From Candidatus Parabeggiatoa sp. nov. 2 (GTDB taxonomy: Bacteria; Pseudomonadota; Gammaproteobacteria; Beggiatoales; Beggiatoaceae): a stretch of DNA of 58,632 nt. Below the pieces are notes generated by a model that was given only the letters and a program-made list of their open reading frames with translations, had not been told where the DNA came from and searched no databases. The stretch is taken from positions 1 through 58,632 of the forward strand of contig NBMI01000002.1 of assembly GCA_002085445.1 (NCBI GenBank), written 5' to 3'. A program made the position numbers and the translations under genes. Positions 37,970 through 46,555 of the stretch are shown piece after piece. Every line of letters starts with the position of its first letter. The first letter of the stretch is position 1.

Positions 37970-38173
37970 AATTTTGGCTTGATTCCATTCGACTCGCTAG
38001 AAATAACGGAATTGCACCCCATGTTGTTCGATAAATTGAGAAATTAGTCTTTGAAAACCAAAATGTTTTAGAAGCTGGGCACAAATAATTTGCTCATTTT
38101 TATTTGAAACTCTGGGTGAAATCATCTGTTCGTATAAATGGTGTGAGCAATTTATTTATGTCCAACTACTTAA

Positions 38174-38497
<324 letters not shown>

Positions 38498-38568
38498 GAC
38501 GGCACGTCATCAGTGGCAACAAGCGTCTGGTGGGTGTAGCAAAGCGCTACCCACCCGACATTAACGAC

Positions 38569-38658
38569 TTAAACAAGTCTTCGCTCGCCAAAGCCAAATT
38601 CGCCCAAGCTATAGAATGGGAAGCGAATGTGGTTTTTGGGGAGGATGGGTTGGAATAG
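38569..38658 (+). pseudogene. WD40-protein tail remnant 4
   Basis: LNKSSLAKAKFAQAIEWEAN, then VVFGEDGLE and a stop: the last 29 residues of the same tail as at 34631 (AKAKFAQARELDANVVFGEE). A GGTGGGTGTAGC...GCTACCCACC hairpin (38529-38556), also found at 36035, precedes it. Confidence 0.7.
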
Positions 38659-38726
38659 GATTGAACGGATAGGATTGATTTTTCAAAAAATGTAATATGT
38701 AATATAATATCAATAAATATTTTGTT

Positions 38727-39191
38727 ATGAAAAGAAATAAATTACCTCAAATTGTTATAGATACTTGTGTACTCATTTCCGCCCTATTGTCTCGCCGAGG
38801 TGCTTCATTCAATTTGTTAAAACGTTTAGGTAGTGGCGAATTTGAAATAAATCTTTCGGTGCCTCTATGCTTTGAATATGAAAGCATAGCTAAGAGAATT
38901 GCCATAGAAAAACAACTCCTGTTGACGGAAAAGGATATTGAAGAATTGGTGAAAATAATGACTCAAAGTGCTAATCTTTGGGAAATTTATTTTCTCACGC
39001 GCCCATTTTTACCAGATCCCAATGACGAATTGTTGTTAGAATTAGCTTTTCATGCTAACTGTGACTTTATCGTTACTCACAACCTAAAAGATTTTAGAGG
39101 TGTCAAAGAATCTTTTGGGATAGAAGTTGTGACACCAAGACAATTTATCCAATTTTTAGAGACACAAAATCAGGAGTCATTCCTTATATGA
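38727..39191 (+). CDS. PIN-domain toxin (COG1569 type)
   Basis: 154-residue PIN RNase-fold protein: QIVIDTCVLISALLSRRGAS with the first catalytic Asp, the Glu in LCFEYESIAKR, LPDPNDELLLELAFHANCDF with two acidic residues, then IVTHNLKDFRG and the typical ending VVTPRQFIQFL. COG1569 proteins are putative toxins of a type II system. The stop overlaps the start of the next gene by 4 bases (ATGA), so the two are translationally coupled. AT-rich sequence precedes it and the RBS is weak. Confidence 0.9.
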   Translation: MKRNKLPQIVIDTCVLISALLSRRGASFNLLKRLGSGEFEINLSVPLCFEYESIAKRIAIEKQLLLTEKDIEELVKIMTQSANLWEIYFLTRPFLPDPNDELLLELAFHANCDFIVTHNLKDFRGVKESFGIEVVTPRQFIQFLETQNQESFLI

Positions 39192-39448
39192 ATACAATTA
39201 ATCTGCAAATGCCTAATTGGTTGTATGAATCTTTAAATAAAGTCGCAGCCGAGCAAAATTGTTCAGTTAACCTGTTTATCACGTTAGCAGTCACAGAAAA
39301 GATTACGCTTCTGACTTCAAAAGAATATTTTGAAAGAAAGGGTAATGCACGACTTCTAAACCCTGGCAGCCCAATTAACCGAGAAAATTTTGACAAACTC
39401 CTAGATAAAGTCGCCGATGTTGAGCCAGAGGAAAGAGATAAATTATAA
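39188..39448 (+). CDS. Antitoxin-like ribbon-helix-helix protein
   Basis: 86 residues; the start INLQMPNWLYESLNKVAAEQ followed by NCSVNLFITLAVTEKI is a typical ribbon-helix-helix (Arc/HicB-tail-like) DNA-binding segment, and the acidic C-terminus would neutralise the PIN toxin. The 4-bp overlap with the toxin gene supports a TA pair in toxin-first order, usual for COG1569 systems. Autoregulation is likely but no operator was identified. Confidence 0.8.
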   Translation: MNTINLQMPNWLYESLNKVAAEQNCSVNLFITLAVTEKITLLTSKEYFERKGNARLLNPGSPINRENFDKLLDKVADVEPEERDKL

Positions 39449-39561
39449 TTTTTAACATTGAAGTGGCTTAATCCTGTTAATCATAATAAAATCTGTGTAA
39501 TCTTGTTCAAAGGATTAATGGATTGACAGGATTATTTTTACCCTTGATCGAGGTGGTTTTA

Positions 39562-39620
39562 GGGAGGAGCGTGAAAATAATATACCCATATATAAAATGT
39601 GGGTATTTTATTTAGCCACA
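39562..39620. repeat. Conserved segment (copy 2, inverted)
   Basis: Reverse complement of the 20275-20345 element: CTCCTCCC/GGGTATATTATTTTCACGC and TGTGGCTAAATAAAATAC. It continues into TGTAGTGTTTGTAG short repeats and GGCGATTTATCGCC and AGTCGCTTTAGCGACT hairpins (39670-39760). Confidence 0.65.
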
Positions 39621-39767
39621 ACTGTAGTGTTTGTAGTGTTTGTAATGTTTGTAGTGTTTGTAGTGTTTGTAGTAGGCGATTTATCGCCTTAACGAGATTA
39701 AGTCGCTTTAGCGACTACGAAAAACTTATAGATTAAGTCGCTAAAGCGACTACTACAAACATTAATG

Positions 39768-39870
39768 TCAATTTTGGCTTGATTCCATTCGACTCGCTAG
39801 AAATAAGGGAATTGTACCCCATGTTGTTCGATAGATAAATTGAGAAATTAATTAGTTTTTGAAAACAAAA
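39768..39870 (+). pseudogene. Second DUF4160 C-terminal remnant (empty site)
   Basis: CAATTTTGGCTTGATTCC encodes QFWLDSIRLARNKGIVPHVV and then a stop. It has the same sequence as the right half of the split gene at 37970, including the stop after HVVR (here with an extra GATA). It has one AATTT and no insertion, but its 5' half is replaced by AGTCGCTAAAGCGACT hairpins. Confidence 0.75.
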
Positions 39871-40025
39871 AGGTTTGAAAGGAAAAATATAATATTAAAG
39901 GATTGACAGGATTAAAAAATTTATAATCAATCAGTTTAATTCTGTTAATTAATAATTCTGTTAATTCTTAAATTCTGTCAATTCTGATTAATTCTGATTC
40001 AGACAATAAATAATAAGAGGGATTG

Positions 40026-40118
40026 AGCCAGACAGGGCAAGCCCTAATATGTTACAAATAGGACGTTAATTGAGAAGAGCCACACCCAAAGAATTCGTCC
40101 AAACTAAAGTTTGGACTC
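40026..40118. repeat. Direct repeat left of hicBA
   Basis: AGCCAGACAGGGCAAGC...AAATAGGACGTTAATTGAGA...CCAAACTAAAGTTTGGACTCC, about 93 bp, repeated with few changes at 41191-41287. The two copies bracket the HicBA genes and WD40 remnant 5. Confidence 0.8.
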
Positions 40119-40249
40119 CGGACGACTGCCCACCCTACGGCACCCGCTAAACCCCCTTTGAGTGCCCTTTAGGGTAGAGTCGCTCTGAGCGCAGAGGAAC
40201 CGCTACTGGCGATAGTGGAAAACTTGATCATGGAGTTAAAGGAAAAAAA

Positions 40250-40444
40250 ATGAGATATAAAGTCAATCTTATCAAAACTGAAGAAGGTTATGCTATCAGG
40301 TGTCCGGGTTTACCGGGTTGTTGGTCACAAGGACAAACGGAACAAGAAGCACTGGACAATATTCAAGAAGCTATTCGTGACTATTTGATAGTCGTAGAAG
40401 AATTAACTCAAGAACTAGAAACGCGCTATGTGGAAGTCGCATAA
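40250..40444 (+). CDS. hicB: HicB family antitoxin
   Basis: 64 residues with the HicB fold: MRYKVNLIKTEEGYAIRCPG then LPGCWSQGQTEQEALDNIQE and AIRDYL. HicB binds HicA and blocks its RNase activity. This short form lacks the C-terminal DNA-binding extension of longer HicB proteins. Its TAA overlaps the ATG of hicA (TAATG). RBS AAAGGAAAA precedes the ATG. Confidence 0.92.
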   Translation: MRYKVNLIKTEEGYAIRCPGLPGCWSQGQTEQEALDNIQEAIRDYLIVVEELTQELETRYVEVA

Positions 40445-40797
40445 TGGCTAAATTATCAGGTATTAATCACCAACGAGCCGTTAGAGCCTTTGAAAAAACA
40501 GGGTTTTGGATTGCGCGACAAGGTAAGCATATCACCATGACTGACGGCGAACGTCTCATCACCTTACCCAGAGCCAATCCTATTAATGGCTACACAATGG
40601 GAGGCATTATCAAAGATGCTGGCCTTACCATTGAAGAATTTAAGAGTTTATTATATTATAATGAAAATACTATTATCTTGATGAAGTCGAAAATGGTGGG
40701 CAAGAAAAGACTTTGCCCACCCTACACCAGTTCAAGTTCATTTTCCCTAAAATGGGTTAAAATCGCCAGCCGCAAACCGCAATTTCACCCAAGCTGA
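40444..40797 (+). CDS. hicA: HicA family mRNA interferase with run-on C-terminus
   Basis: HicA toxins are small double-stranded-RNA-binding-fold RNases. Residues 1-75 show the whole family: LSGINHQRAVRAFEKTGFWI, RQGKHITMT with the catalytic His, LPRANPINGYTMGGIIKDAG, LTIEEFKSLL. HicA normally stops about here. This frame runs 40 codons further through a GTGGGCAAG...CTTTGCCCAC hairpin and into WD40 remnant 5 (KWVKIASR), so the original stop was probably lost. Activity may still be intact. It is coupled to hicB by TAATG. Confidence 0.88.
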   Translation: MAKLSGINHQRAVRAFEKTGFWIARQGKHITMTDGERLITLPRANPINGYTMGGIIKDAGLTIEEFKSLLYYNENTIILMKSKMVGKKRLCPPYTSSSSFSLKWVKIASRKPQFHPS

Positions 40798-40882
40798 ATG
40801 GCAACTGTTTATTGGTGAGGCCATTCTCTCTCAAAAAACTTGTTCACAGTTTCCGGCGGGGGAGTCGGGTTGGAACAGGATT
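40742..40882 (+). pseudogene. WD40-protein tail remnant 5
   Basis: KWVKIASR in one frame and, after a small indel, ANRNFTQAEWQLFIGEAILS then QKTCSQFPAGE match the WD40-tail box (NRN, EW..Y.G, KTCP). It partly overlaps the run-on end of hicA. It differs more from remnants 1 and 2 than they do from each other, so it derives from another paralogue. Confidence 0.7.
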
Positions 40883-41143
40883 TAACTGATTGAAGGATTG
40901 ACAGGATTAAAAGGCTGTCGCTTCCGCTGCTCATACGAGTGAAAAAAAACGGTGCTTGGCACTGTTGATTGGGGGCCTTATGTTAGTTTGGAAACTTCCA
41001 AAATCTGTTATGGCCCTCAAATAGGCCCAATAGCCATACCATGGAAATCAAGAAATAGCCGTTATTATGCCAGGAGTCCAAACTTTAGTTTGGTAGGAGT
41101 CCAAACTTTAGTTTGGCAGTGCCAGAGTGAGTACTTAAAGAAT

Positions 41144-41257
41144 TTGGGTGCGGCTCTTTTGAAGTCATGCCCTTGTAAATACTGGCACGAAGCCAGACAG
41201 GGCAAGCTCTAATATGTTGTTACAAATAGGACGTTAATTGAGAAGAGCCGCACCCAA
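41144..41257. mobile_element. 114-bp TIR element
   Basis: TTGGGTGCGGCTCTT (41144-41158) and its exact inverse AAGAGCCGCACCCAA (41243-41257), with similar AAAGAATT flanks. The right half is also present at 40026-40100. Non-coding. Confidence 0.6.
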
Positions 41258-41294
41258 AGAATTTGTCCAAACTAAAGTTTGGACTCCTAGTTCC

Positions 41295-42536
41295 CTAAAT
41301 TTGCCTGTATAATTCGGACATTTTCTTGGCAACCTTGTTAATATCAAATAGTTGTTCAAAACGTTGTCTTGCTGCTTCACCTAAACGAGTACGTTTGTGT
41401 GGATTATCAATGAGTTGTTGCAAGGCTTGGGCGAGGGCTTGAGGGTTTTGCGGTGGTACGAACAGTCCAGTTTCTTTGATAACCCAGGTAACGCCTGAGC
41501 CGGGGATGGCGCTGGCAATGATGGGTTTTGCGTAGCGCATGGCTTCTAAGAGGACAACGCCAAAGGCTTCGGTGCGTTCTAGTGAGGGTAGGCAAAAACA
41601 ATCACAGGTGGCAAAGAGGGCGGTGAGTTCCGCGTCGCGGCAATAACCTAACAGTTTGATTTGTTGGGCAAGGTTTAATTCTGTGATAAGGCCTTCTAAG
41701 CGTTGCTGTAGTTCTCCTTTGCCGACAATAATGACTTGCGCTCCGTTTACGTTGGCAATGGCACGGATTAGTACTTCATGGCCTTTATAATAGGTTAAGC
41801 GCCCAACCGTTAGAATTCTTGTCGTTTTCGTTCCGTTACCGATACGATTGCTTGAAGCGATAGTGTTGGTTGTTTTGGTACCCCATTGTTGTTCGGCCCA
41901 ATGTTTGGCTTGGGGTGTGGGTTCAGGTAAGCGATCTCGGGCTATTCCCAATGGAATGACTTGGCATTTGTCTTGCCAAGGTTGTAGCGCAGTGCTGGAG
42001 GCTAAATAGGGTTCAGAAGTGGCTATGATGGTGTGTGCGTGTGCCAGTAGACGTTGTTCAAACGGGCGGTAGGCTTTGTAAGCGATTGATAATTTTTTAT
42101 TTAATGCCGAAACAACATCCGCGTGCCAGTGAATAATCCAAGGAATGCGCCTCGCACTGGGCAGCCAGAGCGCAAAAAAGGCGGAAGTATTGGGCAAGTG
42201 TAGGTGTAACAGTTGCGGTTTCCATTCATGGAGGATGCGATTAAGCCAAAATGGAAATTGTGGACTGACAGGGGCGTAGAGTAGGCGGCCGTAGCTGGGG
42301 GCGCGGTAAATCCCTCCTTTTTCAAAGGTGGGAATTGAAATTAACTTGCCCTTTTCGTCAAATTTCTCTACTTGCACTGGCGCAAAAAACCGCGATAAAC
42401 GCGGTTGATGATCATGCACTAAGGCGGCAACGGTATCGCCTAACTCGGCTTGTGCCGGCATCAGATCAGCGAGGAAGTTTTCGATGCCGCCGGCAAAAGG
42501 CGGGTAAAATTTACCAAGGTGGAGAATTCGGGACAT
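41295..42536 (-). CDS. GT4 family glycosyltransferase
   Basis: 413-residue GT-B fold retaining glycosyltransferase, probably in cell-surface polysaccharide synthesis. N-terminal acceptor domain: HLGKFYPPFAGGIENFLADL with the Gly-rich loop. Donor domain: ILTVGRLTYYKGHEVLIRAI, IIVGKGELQQRLE, LLGYCRDAELTALFATCDCF, and the E-x7-E motif in ERTEAFGVVLLEAM. Between the domains is a Thr/Asn/Gly-rich insert with an internal duplication (GTKTTNTIASSNRIGNGTKT), perhaps repeat-derived. No transmembrane helix. The sugar is unknown. It lies beyond the terminator-like hairpin that ends the pilus genes, so it is probably a separate unit. Confidence 0.93.
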   Translation of the reverse strand: MSRILHLGKFYPPFAGGIENFLADLMPAQAELGDTVAALVHDHQPRLSRFFAPVQVEKFDEKGKLISIPTFEKGGIYRAPSYGRLLYAPVSPQFPFWLNRILHEWKPQLLHLHLPNTSAFFALWLPSARRIPWIIHWHADVVSALNKKLSIAYKAYRPFEQRLLAHAHTIIATSEPYLASSTALQPWQDKCQVIPLGIARDRLPEPTPQAKHWAEQQWGTKTTNTIASSNRIGNGTKTTRILTVGRLTYYKGHEVLIRAIANVNGAQVIIVGKGELQQRLEGLITELNLAQQIKLLGYCRDAELTALFATCDCFCLPSLERTEAFGVVLLEAMRYAKPIIASAIPGSGVTWVIKETGLFVPPQNPQALAQALQQLIDNPHKRTRLGEAARQRFEQLFDINKVAKKMSELYRQI

Positions 42537-42547
42537 AGTAACTTTTA

Positions 42548-42580
42548 AAAAATCCTATGTCTTTAAGACATCGGATTTTT
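42548..42580 (-). terminator. Hairpin between pilin gene and glycosyltransferase gene
   Basis: Minus strand: AAAAATCCGATGTC, loop, GACATAGGATTTTTT. Third copy of the 29857 hairpin, placed 18 bases after the last pilin gene on that strand. Confidence 0.65.
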
Positions 42581-42597
42581 AGTTGGAGTGTCAATTA

Positions 42598-43245
42598 TTA
42601 GGGAGGCCATTTGCCAGCGGCAACTAAACGATTAATTAATATGCTTTTAGGTAGCCAAATCAACCTATCATCAAATTTGTTTTCTACGTAATCGTCTTGT
42701 GCATAGTTGTTATCCGTTGTGTCGTTTTCATCATTGGGTTGTCCATCTTTACCGTAAGAGAAAATGATGGCTATTACGCGAGAAGTTCCGTCAGTTTTGG
42801 GAGCGACTAATGAAAGAGGGGTAGGTTGCTGCGTATCTTGCACAACTAACCCACTAGAGGTATTCGGTGGATTGGGAAAAGGTTGATTCGTGTATCTTTC
42901 ATCAATCCGATAGCGAAAGGTGGTTCCCCAGGCATCGCTGCTATGGCTGGTGTCTAAAGCTAAAGTTGCCCAAGGTAAATCACCTTCTGTATTACAAAGG
43001 CTTGAATCTTCTACGCCTTCTTTGCCGGGAACTGGTGTTTCTGAGGCTGGACAGGGTAAACGTCCGTCAATAATGGCAAACCCTATCAACGCTTCTTTGA
43101 TTTGTTCTAAACTTTGTTGAGTGGCTTCGAGTCTTTTTTGATTGAGCTGCTCGGAAAGTGGAATTAATAAACCACCTATCAGTAAGCTAATAATGACTAA
43201 CACGACAGCCATTTCAATTAAGGTAAAACCGTGAGATATTTTCAT
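42598..43245 (-). CDS. Type IV prepilin-like protein
   Basis: Class III signal MKISHG/FTLIEMAVVLVIISL with Glu at mature position 5, the site for prepilin peptidase and N-methylation. The 209-residue mature part contains GRLPCPA, GDLPWATLALD and a final RLVAAGKWPP also seen in the next gene. It would be an inner-membrane minor pilin or pseudopilin assembled on the platform encoded at 50395. It is adjacent to a paralogue 21 bp upstream, likely co-transcribed. Its exact counterpart (MshA, B, C, D or O) cannot be assigned from sequence. Confidence 0.88.
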   Translation of the reverse strand: MKISHGFTLIEMAVVLVIISLLIGGLLIPLSEQLNQKRLEATQQSLEQIKEALIGFAIIDGRLPCPASETPVPGKEGVEDSSLCNTEGDLPWATLALDTSHSSDAWGTTFRYRIDERYTNQPFPNPPNTSSGLVVQDTQQPTPLSLVAPKTDGTSRVIAIIFSYGKDGQPNDENDTTDNNYAQDDYVENKFDDRLIWLPKSILINRLVAAGKWPP

Positions 43246-43266
43246 AGTTTCATCAACCTGTTGGTG

Positions 43267-43905
43267 TTATGGAGGCCACTGTTTAGCAACGATTAAACGA
43301 TTCATCAAAGTAGATTTAGATAGCCATGTTAGTCTATCATCAAATGTGTCTTCCACGTAAACATCTTGAACATAAGTTGCATCATTGGCGGCTGTCAATT
43401 GATTTCCATTCTCGGCATTGCCATTTTTACCTTTAGAAAAAATGATGGCAACAACACGAGAAGTTCCGTCTTCCTCAACGGTTGTCCAGTCCTGCGTACT
43501 TTGGAGGTTTCTTACGGTTAATTTCTTTTTGACATCCGTTTTGAGTGAACTAGGAATGCCAGAAGAATATTTCATATCAACCCGATAGCGAAAAATTTGT
43601 CCCCAGGCATCATATCTCCCTACTCCTAAATCTCTCCAAGGTAAATCGCCTTCAATTTTTGTTTCATCAGTATCACAAGGGGCGTTTTCTACACCATCTC
43701 CATCTCTATCCGCACAAGGCAAACGTTTGTGAATGACTGCAAACCCTAGCAACGCTTCTTTGATCTCTTCTAGCGTTTCATCAGTGCGTTTGAGATTTTT
43801 TTGGTCTATTCGCGCTGAAATAGGCGTTAATAAACCGCCTATCAGTAGGCCGATAATGACCAATGCGACGGCCATTTCTACTAAGCTAAAACCGTTGTTT
43901 TTCAT
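43267..43905 (-). CDS. Type IV prepilin-like protein (paralogue)
   Basis: Start at 43905: MKNNG/FSLVEMAVALVIIGL, preceded by AGAGGAAA. A longer frame from 44190 exists but would put the prepilin signal at residue 96, which prepilin peptidase could not use. 212 residues, with KRLPCADRDGDGVEN (a Ca-loop-like Asp-rich stretch), GDLPWRDLG and LIVAKQWPP, all matching the 42598 paralogue. Probably co-expressed in the pilus operon. Confidence 0.85.
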   Translation of the reverse strand: MKNNGFSLVEMAVALVIIGLLIGGLLTPISARIDQKNLKRTDETLEEIKEALLGFAVIHKRLPCADRDGDGVENAPCDTDETKIEGDLPWRDLGVGRYDAWGQIFRYRVDMKYSSGIPSSLKTDVKKKLTVRNLQSTQDWTTVEEDGTSRVVAIIFSKGKNGNAENGNQLTAANDATYVQDVYVEDTFDDRLTWLSKSTLMNRLIVAKQWPP

Positions 43906-44050
43906 AACGCTAATTTCCTCTTTAACGCGAGGTGTCACTTTATATTTAAGTCCTACGGGGTACCCAATCCCAAACCCCGCAGTCAATACTTCGTGATATC
44001 CGCGGGTTTTTGCAACCTGTGTCGGTCTATCGTGAAAGTTGCGTAAGGCG

Positions 44051-46066
44051 TTATTTGGGTATTTTGCAACCATAGACAGCATTATAGCAGGCAATGTCGT
44101 TAAAATAATCGGATATGATTGGTTTTCTGATGAATATTTCATCGCCTGGCGGGATTGTGTCATCTTCACCGTCTTCTGGAAGATTACCACCTTGATCAGT
44201 CCTTCTCCACTTTTCAGGAGCAGGCTCTGGATCGTTTAATTCCGTATCAGAAGGATTAAGGGGCTTTGCCTGTCCTTCAAGATAGTTGTTTAAGTGCTTC
44301 TTTTCATCCGTTGTTTTACGGCGTTGTTGATGTTTTGGATATCCGGGGGCGTTTGAATCTTTGTTCAAAAGTAATCGACGTCCAGCAATTAGCACCACGA
44401 AATTGGCACCATTGAACCCTTCCGGATTGCTGCCAGACAGACTACCTAATTTTAGATTTGGAAGTGACGAAGGCATAGATGTCACATATTCCCAATTTGC
44501 CTCTGAACTCCCCGGGAGGATTATCTTTGCAAGAGTATCTGTTTTAGTTTGGCTTACATCACTCCAAGTAAGTTTTCCATCACTTTTTCCAGTAACTGTT
44601 ATAAGTTCCTGCACATCATTGTTATCAACCGTATCAAAAGGCGCTGCAATCCCAGCCACCCAATCAGCCCAGTCACCATCACTCTTGTTCGTGGTTATCA
44701 ATTTTACCCACATATAAGTCGTCGTATCAGGTGCGTAATCATCATCGACTGCATAGAATACCATTTCTTTCCATTTTTTCCACCAGTCTTTATTAAAAAC
44801 AGAATCCAAACAATCAGATGTCCAAGTTTTTTGCATATAGTCGTTGGTGTTTGAAGGTGCATCGGGAATTCTCCCAAAGCGAAATCCGCTTTGAGCCGTG
44901 TAAGTCAGATCAGACACTGGTGTCGCCCACGAATATTTGCTATTAACACTAATAGCCTCCTGCCTAGCCTTATCTCTTTCGTCTTGAATATCAGCACTGT
45001 CAGGCTCAGGCACTGGGCTTTCATCAGCATGTTTTTGATGAAAGTCGGCGGTAAACTTGGTTTCCCTTAAATCGACATATTTCTTAATTTGTGTCTGATA
45101 GGTGTGTCTATATGTGCCAGCGTTTGGATTTTCCCAGTCGCCAATGGGAACCTTATATTTTTCCAAATATTCATCAACATTCCAATCACCGTAATCTTTG
45201 GGACATTGAGTCACTTTCTTTGCTATCCAAAAATCCATTCGTGTGTACACAGGCTCAAAATCTTTGGGCGTGATTAACATCAACGTGTCATTAAAAATCA
45301 CTTTGCCGGTGTTACCCCCTTCTCTAGTGAGAGGCGCATTGATGAAGGTTGGTGTATCTGAAGGGCTAGCCGTTACCCAAAAATTGGCTGAGATACTGGT
45401 TCTGGATTTTAAAATATCGTCATTTGTGTTGTCAATAATATCTTTATCTCCGGTAGCATTGCTAATTCCTTGAAAATTATCAAGATAATCATCAGCTTGA
45501 GCATTTTCACCACACAAAGTATTACCTGTGGTGGCCCGGTTTTGTCCGTCAATGATTCTGCCGGGTGCAAAGATAATAGCAATAGCTTGTTCGGCTTCAG
45601 TCGTGCCTGCAATGGTTCCATTTTTGTTTTTAACGATAAACAATCCGTCAGTATCGCTGGTTAAGGGCTGTTTGATATTATTTTTATAACCGCCCGACAC
45701 GGCATACCATAAACACTCACCGCTACCATCACGCAGAGGCGGTAAACCCAAAGTTCGCCACGGAAAACGCCCTATCACGCTATAACCTTGATCGCCACAG
45801 GTACTGGCACTGCCATCGCCATTATGGTCTGGGCAAGGTAAATAGCCAGGCATTTCTCCAGTATGGGTTTTTGCATAAATCATAGCATAGCCCAATAACG
45901 CGTCTTTTGCTTGTGCCAACGCCCGTGCAGTTTGGGCTTGTTCTTCAAGCATAAAGGCGGTGCTATTTTTGTTGAGTTTCGACAACAATACGGCTGTTGT
46001 TCCTAATACTAAAATGGTTAGGAAGATAATGAGAGTAATGCCAGATTGGGTGTAGATGTTACGCAT
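44051..46066 (-). CDS. Large prepilin-like minor pilus protein
   Basis: 671 residues. N-terminus MRNIYTQSG/ITLIIFLTILVLGTTA is a prepilin-type signal lacking Glu5, as in GspK/PilX-type minor subunits that cap or prime the pilus. A helix with AQTARALAQAKDALLGYAMI follows, then GYLPCPDHNGDGSASTCGDQ and GRFPWRTLGLPPLRDGSGEC, sharing the L-P-C/PW core with the two smaller pilins. The large C-terminal part is a unique globular region rich in Asp, Trp and Thr; no adhesin domain recognised. TAACTGA heptamers start about 10 bp upstream of the ATG. Confidence 0.8.
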   Translation of the reverse strand: MRNIYTQSGITLIIFLTILVLGTTAVLLSKLNKNSTAFMLEEQAQTARALAQAKDALLGYAMIYAKTHTGEMPGYLPCPDHNGDGSASTCGDQGYSVIGRFPWRTLGLPPLRDGSGECLWYAVSGGYKNNIKQPLTSDTDGLFIVKNKNGTIAGTTEAEQAIAIIFAPGRIIDGQNRATTGNTLCGENAQADDYLDNFQGISNATGDKDIIDNTNDDILKSRTSISANFWVTASPSDTPTFINAPLTREGGNTGKVIFNDTLMLITPKDFEPVYTRMDFWIAKKVTQCPKDYGDWNVDEYLEKYKVPIGDWENPNAGTYRHTYQTQIKKYVDLRETKFTADFHQKHADESPVPEPDSADIQDERDKARQEAISVNSKYSWATPVSDLTYTAQSGFRFGRIPDAPSNTNDYMQKTWTSDCLDSVFNKDWWKKWKEMVFYAVDDDYAPDTTTYMWVKLITTNKSDGDWADWVAGIAAPFDTVDNNDVQELITVTGKSDGKLTWSDVSQTKTDTLAKIILPGSSEANWEYVTSMPSSLPNLKLGSLSGSNPEGFNGANFVVLIAGRRLLLNKDSNAPGYPKHQQRRKTTDEKKHLNNYLEGQAKPLNPSDTELNDPEPAPEKWRRTDQGGNLPEDGEDDTIPPGDEIFIRKPIISDYFNDIACYNAVYGCKIPK

Positions 46067-46075
46067 GAGTTTTTC

Positions 46076-46130
46076 AGTGATCAGTTATCAGTTATCAGTT
46101 ATCAGTGTTCAGTTATCAGTTTTCAGGTAG
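46076..46130. repeat. TAACTGA heptamers upstream of the large pilin gene
   Basis: CAGTTATCAGTTATCAGTTA then TCAGTGTTCAGTTATCAG on the plus strand; the exact TAACTGA unit on the coding strand. Confidence 0.9.
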
Positions 46131-46293
46131 TTCCCAAATAATAATATACCAGTTTGGTACCCTTCAATTAGGCAGATAATGGGCAAAAGTCAAGGATTGC
46201 TTTTACAATGAAGTGGCATGTAGGGCCAATTCCTTGTGGTTGCCCTTCTATGGTATATTAATTAATCATTTAAATCTCCTTCAAATAATTAAT

Positions 46294-46543
46294 AACGTGA
46301 GTTCGACGTTAATTTTCAAGAAGTTATCTAAATTTTAGATTAATCAATTGTTTGGATAAAAAACACGTTTTTGACGATTAAACCCTTAATATTAATACGT
46401 TAATAATCGAAAATTGTGGGCCATAGAGTGAAATGAGTTCGTCAATATTTTTTTAACTGATCGAAAATAAAGTCATTCTAAATAATTCTTTGAGAGAATT
46501 AATAAATCTATAACTCACTGAAATTTAAAGTCGAGCTCGCGTT
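46294..46543. mobile_element. 250-bp TIR element, AACGTGAGTTCGAC family
   Basis: Ends AACGTGAGTTCGAC (46294-46307) and GTCGAGCTCGCGTT (46530-46543), flanked by AATAATTAAT on both sides (46284-46293 and 46544-46553), a possible 10-bp duplication. The interior shares ACGTTAATA... and GGCCCA...AAT blocks with the copies at 47203 and 56541 (inverted here). Non-coding. Confidence 0.75.
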
Positions 46544-46555
46544 AATAATTAATGA

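Larger units (their letters stand above)
37237..38088 (+). pseudogene. DUF4160 toxin-like gene split by a mobile element
   Basis: The first part (37237-37338) reads KPTVLRIGSFRFDSDEGNEP, then PHLHVATADGECQF, the DUF4160 start (normally MPTVLRI; the ATG position is now AAG, with GGAGA before it). The second part (37975-38088) reads WLDSIRLARNNGIAPHVVR, stop, IEKLVFENQNVLEAGHK, the DUF4160 end. Removing the inserted 631 bp plus one AATTT copy joins CAA TTT TGG exactly in frame (GECQFWLDS). An uninterrupted TGTCAATTTTGGCTTGATTC exists at 39769, confirming the empty site. The in-frame TAA after HVVR shows further decay. DUF4160 is normally followed by DUF2442, present here at 38186. Confidence 0.85.

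Noticed and set aside
37338..38084. Long open frames on both strands of the 36-bp array (RRRRTGPLKASS minus; FVVGESSPLVGQ plus)
   Set aside because: They exist because the unit is 12 codons long without stops in those frames; no RBS, no non-repeat domain, and the array sits in a TIR element that interrupts another gene.
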